Shown here piece by piece: positions 20,501 to 33,000 of a DNA stretch of 64,000 bases (position 1 is the stretch's first letter; each line of letters opens with the position of its first letter). The stretch is from Haliotis asinina (taxonomy: Eukaryota > Mollusca > Gastropoda > Lepetellida > Haliotidae): assembly GCF_037392515.1 (NCBI RefSeq), contig NC_090291.1, positions 19,818,001 to 19,882,000 on the forward strand, read 5' to 3'. The position numbers and the translations under genes are program-made. The notes beneath the pieces were generated by a model. It made no database searches. It saw nothing but the letters and a program-made list of their open reading frames with translations, and was not told the origin of the DNA.

Positions 20501-23500
20501 CAGATAAATAATTAGGGTTAGTATTTGCTCCTCGTAGTTGATAACAGTTGATAAAACTTGACAAGTGATGGGTCTACATGACAATAAGATGGAATAATCT
20601 TCGGACGAATTTCTGCATTATAAGCAGAAATAGGCAGAAAATAACACTCATCTTAAATTCGCCGTAGTAGTCTACGACAGCTTACTTAATAACAGGTTTC
20701 GATTATCTATAAATATGTAATCATTGTTGATAATTATTCTATAATTAGTGGTAGACAGCTCCTCTGATTAATTCTTTATACCAACCACTGTCACTTCCTG
20801 CAAAATTTCAGCAGGAGGAAGTTCACAGGGCAGTACTTCTTCGCAATGTGTGGACAAACTTCCAAATTGTGCCGACCTTGGAAGCGACCTGTGCTCTACC
20901 TATGTTGAGTTCGCCCAGATTAACTGTCAAAAAACCTGTGATCTTTGTCGTAAGTATTCCAATAAATCAAAGGCAATCACTAGTAATACATATACTGAAC
21001 AGCAAAAGAAATGCAACTCTGTTTTTGTCAAGATTTTTAATAGAAGCCTTAAACGTGAACGCTTACTTTTGTGAGATTTCATTTTTTATAATACTTTATT
21101 TTGTTGTTTCGTATATAGCAACATCGGTAATGCCGAGTGTTGGCGTATAGGTCTTGGGACGATCTGCAGTATTCTAGGAATCGAGGGACACGAGTGATTG
21201 ATCTCATATATGGTTCTCATGTCGGGAATCAAACCCTGATCTTTGGCGTGACGAGTAAATTCTACTAACGTGTCATAACCCTTCTGATTAACAATAACGA
21301 TGACTATTGCGACAGTGATTATAATATATGAGATCTCATTGCCCCTGTCAGTCCCCTGATCCTCTGAGAGGACAGTCTGTGCCTTTCCTCGTGTAAAACA
21401 GTCTCCTGATGGGACGGTCATCTGTACAGGAGGATACCATAGGTGCATACAACGACCAGTCTTGTAGAAAATATCCTCCAAAGTAAGATCGGGGGGTCCT
21501 TCAATCGTGAGAGAAATCATGGGTGCTTAACTCAGGAGTTATATGTGTATATGATATACTTCATAAGGATGGTATATCACGTGTGTTTGTTACCATCATA
21601 TTCATAATGACGGCCTACAGTCGACACTTTACCGTCCTGTTACGTGTAATTCCAGAAACTACCAGTGCTCTTGGCGGAAGCTGTGCTGACAAGCTCAACA
21701 ACTGTCCGGACTACGGGACATCAGCCTGTGGTGGACAGTATTCCCAGTGGGCCAAGGAAAATTGTGCAAAATTCTGTGGTTTATGTCGTACGTTATGTGT
21801 TTGTTGTTACACACCAACATATTAAAGTTACATAACTTCAGCCTCTTGAAATCGAGTCGAACACATGTCAGTCATTTCTATTCCGACAACGACAACGAGT
21901 TTGGGGGTAACGTGGCACAGAGTCTCGAGTCTCACCACCCATATCGCCTCTCACAATCGGTATAGGTCGCTAGGGACATTCCAACATGGGACGCCACCGT
22001 TTTTGGATATATTCTTCTTATCTTTTCACGCGAGCCTTCCTCAGTCTATCCACTGTAATAAAACACAACCAAGACGTGAGCATGTGCTCGAACAGTTCTC
22101 TCATACGGAAACCGAATGGTGCTACTTATTATTTTTTTTCGAATTCCGCATTTACATATATAATTCTCTTGTTATTTCAGTTGTATCTCAAAAACCCTAC
22201 ACTACAAGAGAAATTATGAAAACTTATTGATGAAAAATCGAAACTCTGGGGCTACTTCGTTTTGAAAGAGGTTAAAATAATGTAATCGAAGTTATGTCCA
22301 AACAAGTCAAGTTATGAAAACTTTACTGAAGACAACAAAATATTTTAAGAAGAAATCTGTTTTAATGGAAACAAAAAACACACGAAATGTATTCTCAAAA
22401 ATGTAAATTTAAACCAATGAATAAAATTTTACTACTAACGTAACAACACTAGGATCTCGAAATTAATCACATGTTCATATATTATTTTTAAAAATGTTTG
22501 GGAAAAGGGTTTGTGAAATAAGGTCAACAACGTTGTGATGAACATGCTTATTGAATTAATGTAAAACTATTATTATTTTCAGCGACAAATGGTGCAATCA
22601 CAGGAACAAGTAAGTAGTCATCATTTTATGGAATCTCTTTATTCTTCTCACATATCACGCTCCATAAGACATTCCCCTCGACTGAGGACGTAATTACAAC
22701 ATTAGCGTAAATATGTACATTTAGAAAAGAATCTGACGCTCATTACAGTGAGTTTAATATATAACATGTATGCTTTAATATAATAACACTCACAATTATA
22801 TAAAATATGAGTGAGTGAGTTTAGATTTACGCCTTCACGCTTTGCACCCATGAGGGGAATTAATCTTCGGTGTGATGAGCGAACGTCTAACCACTTGGCT
22901 GTATGATAGAAATGAAAGAATTTGGAACATTTTACTATTTTTGAAAGGATTTGGGTAAAATGAGAAATTTCTAACTGATTTCTCAATGATTTCTCAAACA
23001 TGCGTTCGCCGGACGATGCACACTGCGAAGGAGTCTCCCAATACGATAAGTCTGTTCCACTCATCATGCAGCGCCTCGCCACGTTACGTCAACGTGTGTA
23101 GTCTATAACACCCACGTTTCACTGTCAGTTCCGAGATAAGTACTGTTAGCTCACTACCGTCCGTGGCATTCTTACTATGCTGTTGCTTGTGATGAGCACT
23201 GACAATGGTGTGCGTGGTCGTTTTGAAAGACAAAACTTCAACCTACTTGACCTCCTTGGCAGGGTGGGGCAGCCTCTTGGTTAGAACATTCGCTCGTCAT
23301 GCCTAAGGCCCTGGTGCGACTCCCCAGATGGACTCAATGTGTGAAGCCTTCTGCTGTCACCCTCCGTTATATTGCTGCAATATTGCTAAAAGCAGCGTAA
23401 AACCATAGTCACTCACTCACAGACCCTACAGCGCTTTAACTACTACTACCACGCCACATCCTATTGTTTGAAGAGTATGTATAGTTATTACCATAAATCA

Positions 23501-26352
23501 ACAAAAACACCCTGCACTAAACCCACCTTCTCTCACTTTCAACAGCCCAGGTGTGCGTCTTCAAAGGCAGAACATACAACGAGGGCGACTCGTGGGCAGA
23601 TGGCTGTGACAAAAACTGTACCTGTGTCAGTGCTCAGATTGGAAAATACCTCTGTCAGTCCCTGTAAGTATCAATAGCACTCATAAATTACTATCATGTA
23701 CATGTATGAATTAAAAGGATGAAGAAGAGTTCATGTGCATATGTTGTTTAACTGACTTGTTGGCAACTGTCTCTCCCACAAGAAACAGAAACAGCAACGT
23801 TGTTGGTGGATGTGATCTCCATGCAATGAGCCCCTCAGACACTGTAACCACACTGCTTCTTAGCTGAGGACCCTGTCCAAGGAATCACATACATCATGTC
23901 AATGAAGTAGGAATATCAGTGTTTAGAAAAACTCAACACTGTTCTAAAGAAGGGCATAATGAAGAACATCCATTTCAAAACATTTTCAGCGAAGTCAAGG
24001 CAGCTAATTATTCCTTAATCTCTTTCGGTAGATAACAATGTGACCATCAGAATACAAAATCTGGATGCTTACTACTGAGTAATGTTGTATGTATGTAAGC
24101 AGATCTTCATAGCGCCATCGGGAAAGCTGAATCTGCAATTATGAAGTTTCACCATTCCTGAATATGCAGTTTGAAACGTCCCCTTCAGAAAATTTTAGGG
24201 CCCAAATCAAAGACATTTCACTGAAACTTAACGATGAAATTTTAAGCTTCCCCTTCAGGAAAGTGACAGTATGTATTAAAGGAGCTTCAATGTTCTTGAG
24301 CCATGTAGTTTGGACCCCCACGATCTGGAAACGAGAGTCCATATTAAATAGAGTGTCACTATCTTTGAGCTATGCAATAAGAACCCTGCCCTTGAGGAAA
24401 GCGAGAGTCCATATTAAATAGAGTGTCACTATCGTTGAGCTATGCAATAAGAACCCTGCCCTTGAGGAAAGCGAGAGTCCATATTAAATAGAGTGTCACT
24501 ATCGTTGAGCTATGCAATAAGAACCCTGCCCTTGAGGAAAGCGAGAGTCCATATTAAATAGAGTGTCACTATCGTTGAGCTATGCAATAAGAACCCTGCC
24601 CTTGAGGAAAGCGAGAGTCCATATTAAATAGAGTGTCACTATCGTTGAGCTATGCAATAAGAACCCTGCCCTTGAGGAAAGCGAGAGTCCATATCAAGGA
24701 AAACATGACTGTTCACCTACAGGAAAGCGAGAGTCCACATTAAAGAAACATCATTGTTCTTGAGGAAAGCGAGAGTCCATATCAAGGAAAACATGACTGT
24801 TCACCTACAGGAAAGCGAGAGTCCACATTAAAGAAACATCATTGTTCTTGAGGAAAGCGCGAGTCCATATTAAGGAAGCATCACTGTTCTTGAAGATGCA
24901 ATGTGAAGCCTCCCTTGATATGCCCCCTGTCTCTGTTCCAGGTGCCCCACCTACAAGAATCTCCCAGCTGGATGTCAGATGGTGAAACAGCCAGGCGAGT
25001 GTTGTGCTAAACCCAACTGCCCTAACCTTAGCAGTAAGTACACTTATTGTGTCTAAATTGTTACTACAGCCTTTAATCCTGTCTGCATTAGCAGAACATC
25101 CGTGTCCCCTTGTTATGACTTAACAGAATCCAAGTGTTTTAACAAATGTCAGTTATCTCATGCAGCTGAATGACCAATATTTGTGGTTTCATTCTTGTGG
25201 GCAAAATTCAAATTTAGAATTAGTGACTACTTTTATTTAGTTTCTATTCACCGTTTGTCTTTCAAATGTAATTAGTGCTTTTTATCATATACATCTTGAA
25301 ATAAGGTAGTCATAAAATATTTACTGGTGGAGAGATTGTATGTTTTTTTCAGCTTCGGATTGACTTGGTACTATGGTGTTCAGTTAGGTCTTAAAAAAGC
25401 ATTCTGGTTTGAAATATTGAGGGTATTTTGCCTAACATCTTTTAGAAAAATGTTGTAAAGCCTGTTCACGTTGTGTGGCCTGTGCTAAAATGAAAGATGA
25501 AAAGAACAAAACTAGTTTAACACACTTTTGAATTCTATCAAATATCCTCTGTATATTCATGTAAGCTATCAATGTCTCACATTTTCAGACGTGTGTGTGT
25601 ACAAGGGCCAGTCCTACCAACAGGGTCAGACTTGGGTCGACGGCTGTGACTACCGCTGCACCTGCACAGATGGAAAGACAGGACACTACCAGTGCAATTC
25701 AAGGTATATACACTGCAACAACTATCCAAGTCACCCATCACAGAGATTCTTCAAATTTGTGACCTTTGCATACTAATGTGATAATAAACATCTGTGACCT
25801 TTGTATACTAATGACATACTGAACATCTATGACTATTGCATGTGAATGAGATCTTAACATCTATGATCTTTCAACACTGATGAGACAATGAACATCTATG
25901 ACTTTTGAACGTGAATGAGATCTACATACGATGGGATAATGAACATCTATGACATTTGCATTTAAATGAAATCCTCAACATTTATGACCTTTGCATATTA
26001 ATAAGATCCTCAAGAGATATGACCTTTGCATATTAATGAGATCCTCAACATATATGACCTTTGCATATTAATGAGATCCTCAACACATACGACCTTTGCA
26101 TACTCATATGACACTACTCTAAAAAAGCAATATCCCTGGTTCAGAAACGTAATGACAAAACCAACCTCAGGTAAAACAGTAACAACTGTTACATCATAGC
26201 TGACAATGTTCATTATCATCTCCAGATGTGTGACATGGAACCTGCTGCCGAGCTGTCACCTAGACAACCCCGCCCCAGGGAAGTGCTGCCCCACCCCCAA
26301 CTGCCCCCCAAATGTCAAGATCAACTACCCTGCTGGATATGTGCCAGAATAA
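17534..26352 (+). CDS. Secreted protein: signal peptide, three ShK domains, two VWC domains
   Basis: Nine exons: 17534-17579, 19334-19450, 20812-20949, 21656-21787, 22583-22609, 23546-23663, 24942-25033, 25589-25703, 26226-26352 (TAA). They sum to 912 nt, 303 aa, in one frame throughout. The protein starts MTRLVLLLSLLASVSG (signal peptide) followed by VKRQ, a possible dibasic cleavage. Three ShK domains follow (CTDKLQNC..., CVDKLPNC..., CADKLNNC...; six Cys each, NC...C..C ends), then a 9-residue linker (TNGAITGT), then two ten-cysteine VWC domains (CVFKGRTYNEG...; CVYKGQSYQQG...), each split by a phase-2 intron. All other introns are phase 1. It uses the same modules as the divergent gene at 14252 in reverse order. 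Function unknown; secretion is inferred from the signal peptide. Confidence 0.88.
18285..18350 (-). mobile_element. SINE tail fragment
   Basis: AGTGAGTGAATACGGTTTTAG and GCCGCTTTTAGC match only the shared 3' end of the SINE families. It lies in intron 1 of the ShK3-VWC2 gene. Confidence 0.5.
19502..19609. mobile_element. Palindromic foldback MITE
   Basis: Two arms of about 45 bp (GAGTTTCGAAGCTCTCTTAG ... and ... CTAAGAAAGCGTCGAAGCTC) are inverted around a loop near ATACATTAACATTA, with inner arms ACGATAGTCGTAAGTG and CTTACGACTATCTTGG. A complete small foldback element in intron 2 of the ShK3-VWC2 gene. Family not recognised. Confidence 0.7.
20326..20440 (-). mobile_element. Type-1 SINE, 5'-truncated
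   Basis: TGAGTGTGTTTAGTTTTACG, ATATCACGGCGGGGGACAC and CATGTGGGGAATC are present; the A-box end is missing. In intron 2 of the ShK3-VWC2 gene. Confidence 0.65.
20810..20814 (+). promoter_or_regulatory. NAGNAG tandem acceptor
   Basis: The exon at 20812 is preceded by CAG and begins CAG, so either AG keeps the frame and adds or drops one codon (AGGSS versus GGSS at the exon start). Confidence 0.55.
21195..21270 (-). mobile_element. Type-1 SINE fragment
   Basis: GTCGGGAATCAAACCCTGATC and TTTGGCGTGACGAG correspond to the B-box region in reverse. Heavily eroded; in the intron after exon 20812-20949. Confidence 0.5.
22808..22902 (-). mobile_element. Type-1 SINE, internally deleted
   Basis: GAGTGAGTGAGTTTAGATTTACG, CACCCATGAGGGGAAT and GAGCGAACGTCTAACCAC are present in the order of the family, but the centre is missing. 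In the intron before exon 23546-23663. Confidence 0.6.
23261..23420 (+). mobile_element. Type-1 SINE
   Basis: GGTGGGGCAGCCTCTTGGTTAGA head, TGGTGCGACTCCCC (B-box position), GCTGCAATATTGCTAAAAGC and tail AGTCACTCACTCAC. Full length, in the intron just before the first VWC exon, on the gene strand. Confidence 0.7.
24330..24880 (+). repeat. 70-bp minisatellite with a second 88-bp repeat
   Basis: Five near-perfect 70-bp copies (GAGTGTCACTATCGTTGAGC at 24351, 24421, 24491, 24561, 24631) are followed by two copies of a unit of about 88 bp (GGAAAACATGACTGTTCACC). Both units share GAGGAAAGCGAGAGTCC, so the second grew out of the first. The array fills most of the intron that splits the first VWC domain of the ShK3-VWC2 gene. 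Confidence 0.9.
25740..26110 (+). repeat. About 35-bp minisatellite
   Basis: Imperfect copies of AACATCTATGACCTTTGCATACTAATGAGATCCTC-type units (shown here only by its parts: CTATGACCTTTGCATA and AATGAGATC). It lies in the intron that splits the second VWC domain. Confidence 0.8.
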
Positions 26353-26390
26353 CTATCATATGTTTATAAACATATATGTCACCCAAAATG

Positions 26391-26396
26391 AATAAA
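26391..26396 (+). terminator. Polyadenylation signal of the ShK3-VWC2 gene
   Basis: AATAAA 39 nt after the TAA at 26352, giving a very short 3' UTR of about 60 nt. Confidence 0.75.
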
Positions 26397-26642
26397 ATAA
26401 ATCCTTTACTCGACACAATATTTGTGTCCTAAAGGTGGGTTTTGTTAATGAACTGCTTCATGTTCTATATCAAACTGTGACCAGCACAGCTAGCAAATAT
26501 ATATGTATAGTTAATATGAGAGGGAAGACTGAAAGGTTTAAATGAGAATATAAAACACCTCTCGTAATTTTTTTTTTTTCAGTGAATATCTGATTATAAT
26601 AGGCACTTCTTCAAACTAATCAAAATTCTACTTTCCTTCTAC

Positions 26643-26692
26643 ATGGATGAACAACTTATATATTCATTTATTCAAAGAAGTTGTTCATCCAT
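26643..26692. terminator. 15-bp perfect hairpin between convergent genes
   Basis: ATGGATGAACAACTT (26643-26657) and AAGTTGTTCATCCAT (26678-26692) are perfect inverted arms around a 20-nt AT-rich loop. It lies between the poly(A) signals of two convergent genes (26391 plus, 26773 minus). It may be a small foldback element or a structured boundary; the role is inference. Confidence 0.6.
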
Positions 26693-26772
26693 AAAGTTTG
26701 TCCTTATGTGATTCTCCCACTTCCATAAACCAAACCTGACCAAATAACAAGCATACACACACAGAATCATTG

Positions 26773-26778
26773 TTTATT
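26773..26778 (-). terminator. Polyadenylation signal of TANGO6
   Basis: AATAAA on the minus strand, 238 nt past the TANGO6 stop codon at 27016-27018. Confidence 0.65.
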
Positions 26779-27015
26779 TACAATATGTTACTGCAGGGAA
26801 AAACATATCTGGACCTAAATTCTGTTGTTGATTTGTCTGTTTGGTATTTAATGCCAATCTGCTGCTAAATTGAACAGTAACTGACATCAAAGTCTGTTTC
26901 AAAGCACCTGCAAGATGCAAAAGCTTCATATGTCCAAATGGATGGCATTTCATCAGCAATACTCATGTCAAACTGAAAGAAATCCCAGCTGAGCACAACG
27001 TCCTGGTTCCTCATG

Positions 27016-30000
27016 TCAGCCGTCTGGGTGCAAGATTGTGATCTTCTTCTCCAGTTTCTGTTGAGGAAAGAGTGCTCCCCTCATGATGATGTCCAGCTCG
27101 TTGAGAGCCAGCAGGGTGTGAGTACGCACCATGTCATCCTCATCGGAGATATGGACCAGCTTCAGCAGCCGATACAGGTCTCGCAGCACAGACCCCAGGA
27201 ACTGTAGACAGACAGGAAATGACTCATGTGTCTTATTTGGAATTACATGTTGTCTGTAAAGTACAGATTCTTGTCCTTTTATAGGGCTGTGTCTGGGTTG
27301 AGACTGGCACCTAAATGCCAGCATATTTAGTCAGCTGTCTAACATACTCTTTACTTAATGGAGAAGGTGTAATTGTAAATACAACATATGTTCCATTTGA
27401 CCACTTTTTAAATCTCATTGTGTACTCATGAGAAATTAGCTGCTATATCTGGAACATTAACACAAGCATCATAAAATACCCAATAGGATGGAACTCACAT
27501 TAGCCTCAAACACTCCTTGACCTTAATGTGATGATGGGGGGGTAATCGAAAGATTAAAGCGTTCGCTCGTCACTCCAAAAGCCCTGATTTTATTCCATGA
27601 GTATAATGCATGAAGCCCATTACTGGTGTTCCATGCTGGAATATTGCTGGAATATTGCTAAAAGCGACGTAACACTAAACTCAAATCAGTCACTAAACTG
27701 ACCTTCGGTGCATCAGCTCCCAGCCCTTGCAGTAGCTGGGTGATTGTCAAGATGGCCGCTTTCCTGGCCTCCGGGTCAGGGTCAGTCTTCACAATGCTGG
27801 AGCAGCACTCAAACACCTGGAATTGTATTAATAAAAGTGGTCACACCTCCATACCCAATATGTTAAAAAATACCAAGTCAGGTACTTGGTTGTGTAACCA
27901 ATAGGAACCAACGGTATATTATTATATTATACTTATAATACTTGTTTCAGTCCTTAGTGATTTCAGATATATATAGTAGTTTGTTTTTTCATTGGAAAAG
28001 GGCAAACTTCTTTTCAACAAGTTTTTGAATCTAGCATGTTCAGTAATCAGTTTGTTAACGTTACATTGAATTTGAAATCAAATATTCGTATTTATCCAAA
28101 CTCATACAACTGAATTACGCTTCTATTTATGGTAAAGAACCAGAAATAATTCTCAGAAACTTGAAAAACCTCCCTCCCCAAATATCCCCCACAACACTGT
28201 TGCACCTATACTTACCTCATGAAGCACATTTCCAAGGGAGAACCTCAACAGCTTGCACATCTCAGCCAGATTGGACAAACTGCTGGCACGCACCATAGCA
28301 TCATTACTCCGAGCTCCTGACAGGACAGCAGCCAGCAGCAGCTCGCGATACTTGGGGATCATGTCACCTGTTTCAGGACAGAACTGGTTTTGTATTCAGA
28401 GTATGGCATCAGAGGATTTCAGTCTTACCCTGGAACTAAGACTGAGTCCTATTCCACAGTGAAGTCAGATCATGGATCTCAGTTCAGAAACTGATACAAA
28501 TCTGAACTTCAATCTGAGTCCTACCATGAATCTGTGTTTTATCAAGGACATAGCCTAGTGGTTAAAGCATTAGCTCATCACGATGAAGACCTTAGTTTTA
28601 TTCCCCATATGGGTACATTGTGAGAAGCACATTTCTGATGTCCTCATGCTAAGATATTGCTGGAATATTGCTAACACCTGCATAAAACAACACTCATTCA
28701 CTCCTAACTCCCTTATATAGTGATCATGAAGAAGAAATTGAATTCATAAAGGAATACAGTTTTGATTCACCAAATACAGGAGTATGGCATGTAATATAAG
28801 TGAATTTGATCACACACATGAGACATCTCATACTTATTACAAGGCAACTATCTAAATTTCAAAATTGTGAAACATACCTAAATTCCTTGCTGCTTTCACT
28901 AAACTTTCTCCAATTTTCATCCTCAGCTCTGCCGTCTTCTGTGGACCTGTCTCTGCAAACTCCTGTGCAAGTCTTGGCACCACCACATCAGGGAATCGGT
29001 CAGTGAGGGCAGCCAGTCCATTAACCGAAGCCAGGTACAGATAGGAATCTTGATGTTGTAGATTCTCCTCAAATATCTTGACCAAGGTCTCCAGTCGAGA
29101 CAAGACTGAGGGATCTTTGTTTTGAATAAGGTGAGTCAGACGCAGCAAGCCATGACCTCGAACAGGGATCTCTGGGTCGCATAGCTCCTTGAAGGCTTGC
29201 TCTAGTTCTCCACTCGGATGAGGCATGTCTCCCTCTGCACCTGTATGAAGAGAGTCTTCTTTTCCACAAGGTTGAACCGAGCCTTCGCTTCCACCTGGGA
29301 AAGGACTACTACCTTCCTCGGCGAAAGAAGTCACAGGTTGGTGCCCAGATGATTCAGGGCAGGGTGGATTTGTTCTTACTTTTGGAACAGCTAAACCTTT
29401 GTATCCTGTCTGCAAATCAAGGCTTGGCTTGTGAATGGCTTCATCATTTTTCACCATTTCACTTTGGCAGGTGTTGACCTCCTGTGAAGATTCATTTGAT
29501 GTTTCTGAGAGAACTTCTATCAACAGTTTCTTTGTCTTACTGTCAGTGACCTTTTCTTTGGCTCTTCTTTTGTCTTTTGCCTAAATAAACACATGCAGAC
29601 TCATATATGTAGGACAAATTTGCATGGTGCACATCACAGTGGCATTACCCTAGAAAATGACAATGCAGCCTTTCAAATACAAAGCTTCAGACAATAGAAG
29701 ATCAAGGATATTTTGTGGATGGCAAAAGAGCCTTATGTATGCAATACACAATGAATAAGTTTTGTGCAGGAAAAGAATAATTACCAAAACACTTAGTCAA
29801 CAATTTTTAAGTCTGCATTGGAAACTATCACTGATTTCAGTTTTCTCATCCTTGAGGAGGGTCAGTTGCTCCTCATGCAGTGTATGTTCATAAACGCCAG
29901 CCTCCCCAGTATTCCAGTTCTCTGACAGTGGCTAGTCAAATAAATAAATCTAGACCAGACAATTCAGTGATTGTCATTATCATTAGCAATGTCCCACAAT

Positions 30001-33000
30001 GATACAGCATGTTGACTCACTATCAAACAAGTTCAGAGACCAAACACCCAAAGCATTCACACTCCTGGGACAACAAGTAGATGTCGACTACCCATAAAGA
30101 TCATGGTTAGAATATTATCAATCTTCAAGTGATTGCAAGAGGTGATCAAAGGAAGCAGATGGTCGACACATGTTATTGTATCCCAATTGCATAGATCAGT
30201 GCTCATACTGTTGATCACTAGATCCAGACTTGATTATTTAGAGACTGCTGCCTTATGGCTGGAATATTGCGGAGTGTGGCTTTAAACAACCAACAAAAAT
30301 AGGCTGACCAGTTCTTACCCGGAATCTCATGAGGTGACCCATGAGCCTTCCAGATACAGTAAATCTACAATGCATTCTGTGACACAGTGAATATTCTCCT
30401 ACCTGTGATGTTGGCTTCTTTAAATCTCCTTTGCTTTTAATCAGTTCTGACCATACGGCACCTCTGGTTGCTATGGCAATACGAATATCATCTGCCATTT
30501 CTCTAACTTCATCTGAGGCATGTTCCTGTCTGATTCCATCGAGCAGGGGCAATAACTCCTGCATCGTCTGTCTATCAGCTTCATCAACCTGTCCCAAGAT
30601 TGACAAACATGAGTGTCACATCAATACATAATTCAAGACTGTTGACTTCTCGGAGTCAGAGACACCACAACATTGTTCTAGTTTTAGTATTAATTTTTCA
30701 AGCCTCACATAAATTAGACAGTGTAGCTGTAGTGGTGATTTGTGAAAAAAACAGTCCACATGAAGCAAGTCATGTGTACACCAGCGGGGCTCACCTGTAC
30801 GGCTCCTCCCATGACAGCAGTCAGTAATCCCATGGCCATGCTAAGTGTCTCTGACTCAAACAGTCCAGTTAGTTCCTCTGTGGTGGCCCGGCAAACTTCC
30901 ACACCACGCTCAAGAGTCGCCTGCAACCATACGTATCTAAATTCAGGGGTGTGGTAAAGGATATTGGTTGATTCTGCCATGATACTGAAATATGCTTGAA
31001 TCTGCCGGACGTCATTCATAGACTTGCAGGTGTTTCAGCTAATGCCATCTGAAGCAACTCAGTCCCCAATCCCCCCCACCCTCACCCCCTCAAAAATAGT
31101 ATAATCTATAGATTGACTACTTCATATTTCAGAACAGAAATGTTTTATCTTCCTAATAATTGCTGCAGAGGTGAATCATCGAAGCAGTATGGAATGTTGA
31201 TGGCTGCTTAACCATCTGACGGACATGACTTTGAGTGAGTGAGTATAGTTTTATGTCGTTTTCAGCAATATTCCAGTAATACTGAGGCAGTGGACACCAG
31301 AAACGGGGTTCACACATTGTACCCATTTGGGGAATAGTACACTGGTATTCAGCATGACAAGTGGACACTTTAACCACTAGACTAACATGACTTTGAACAC
31401 CGTCTGCATGTTACCATATTTTCTTGTGTCTTTTACACTATCCTTTCTTCGATGAAGTGACAAGATGAAGTTCATGCTGAGATCAATGCTGAGAGGAAAC
31501 ACAAATGTGTACTGTACATCTCAACAGTAAGTAATAGATCATCTTTGATGTCTCCAGGGTATACGTTCTGATAAGTCTGCACTATACCCTGGATGCATCT
31601 GCGACTAAGCCCGATAAATTTATTTCCTCCTTGGCTGGCCTTATATCCAATCAGGTGTATACGCTGGGAAGTTGAGTGAGCCAATCACAACAAACTTTCG
31701 CTTTTTAAATTATCTAAACGATTAAACTAGGCAACATGAACCATGCACAAATTCTCTGAAAGAGGCAGAAGGAGTTCTTGCATATATTTTTTAAAATTTT
31801 CGGACCTATCAATGTGTCTGTATGATTTCTCCTAAATCTGAGTCGAACATACCTTCGTAGTTGCAACTGCTCTCTTTATTGACACTGGCAAGTTCAGTTG
31901 TAACGGCGGCTTGGCTGATTGGCTGATTGTGAGAATGCAAGCCAGCAAAGGGAGGTAATAAAATTTTCGTCGTAGATGCATCCAGGGTATTGTGGAGACT
32001 TATCGGAACGTATACCCTGGACATATCGAGGATGGTAATAGATAGGCTACACAACAACTTACTCTGACAAACGCTAGAATGTGTTGTGTCTTTCTAAGAC
32101 AGGATGGTCCCAGCTCTTCACACAAGGAGGCTAGAAGGTTGAGCACAATCAGCCTCCTGTTGAAGAGTTCCACTTCCTGTGCATCCTGAAGCTCCAGCAT
32201 TAGTAACTCTTTCTCTGGCTCCAGGGAGGTGACAGAAACTGATTCTCCATCACCAGCTTGAGATGACACCATCATCGTTAGCTCCTATGAACAAAAAACA
32301 CACATCCAGATAAATTATGGCTGACGCTGAACATCCCTTTCTGAAGATATATTCACAACAGAATGTTTCAACTAACAAGCACTAGACCAAATGAGTATCT
32401 CTGCGATGAAATCAAATTACAGTCTGATATTTACGTATGTCTTAGATATATGAAAATACATACAGTTGTAGTGTTCATTAAAGAACATGTATAATGAAGT
32501 AAAACCTAATGAATACTGGTCAATGCTTGCAGACACATAGTTGCAGACACAACCAGTGAGGACACACATAAATACGATATCTTTTGGACTTTGATGCCAA
32601 AATGTTTCGCTAATGACTTGTACATTGTTGATGAGCCAGTGCAGTGTGACTGCTATACCTTGAGCAGCTTGATGAAGAAGTCCCCTGTGACACTGCTATC
32701 CTGCAGATGCTTCACCAGCTCCACCAGGCAACGCACCCGAGTTTCCACACAGATACCATCTTCCTCACAACTGTCACAACACAAGTTCATGTAACACTCC
32801 ATTCATACAACACAAGGGACGATAAATCGTGTCTTCCTTTATACTGTTACTAAATAGGTACAATTCTCAACTACACATAATCAGTTTTCACCATCAGTGC
32901 TGCTAGTATCAGTATATACAGTGGAAGCTGTCTTCCTCGGACCCTAAGTAACTCGGTTTTCTATTTAATTCGGCCCAAATTGTTAGAAGTTAACTAAGTT

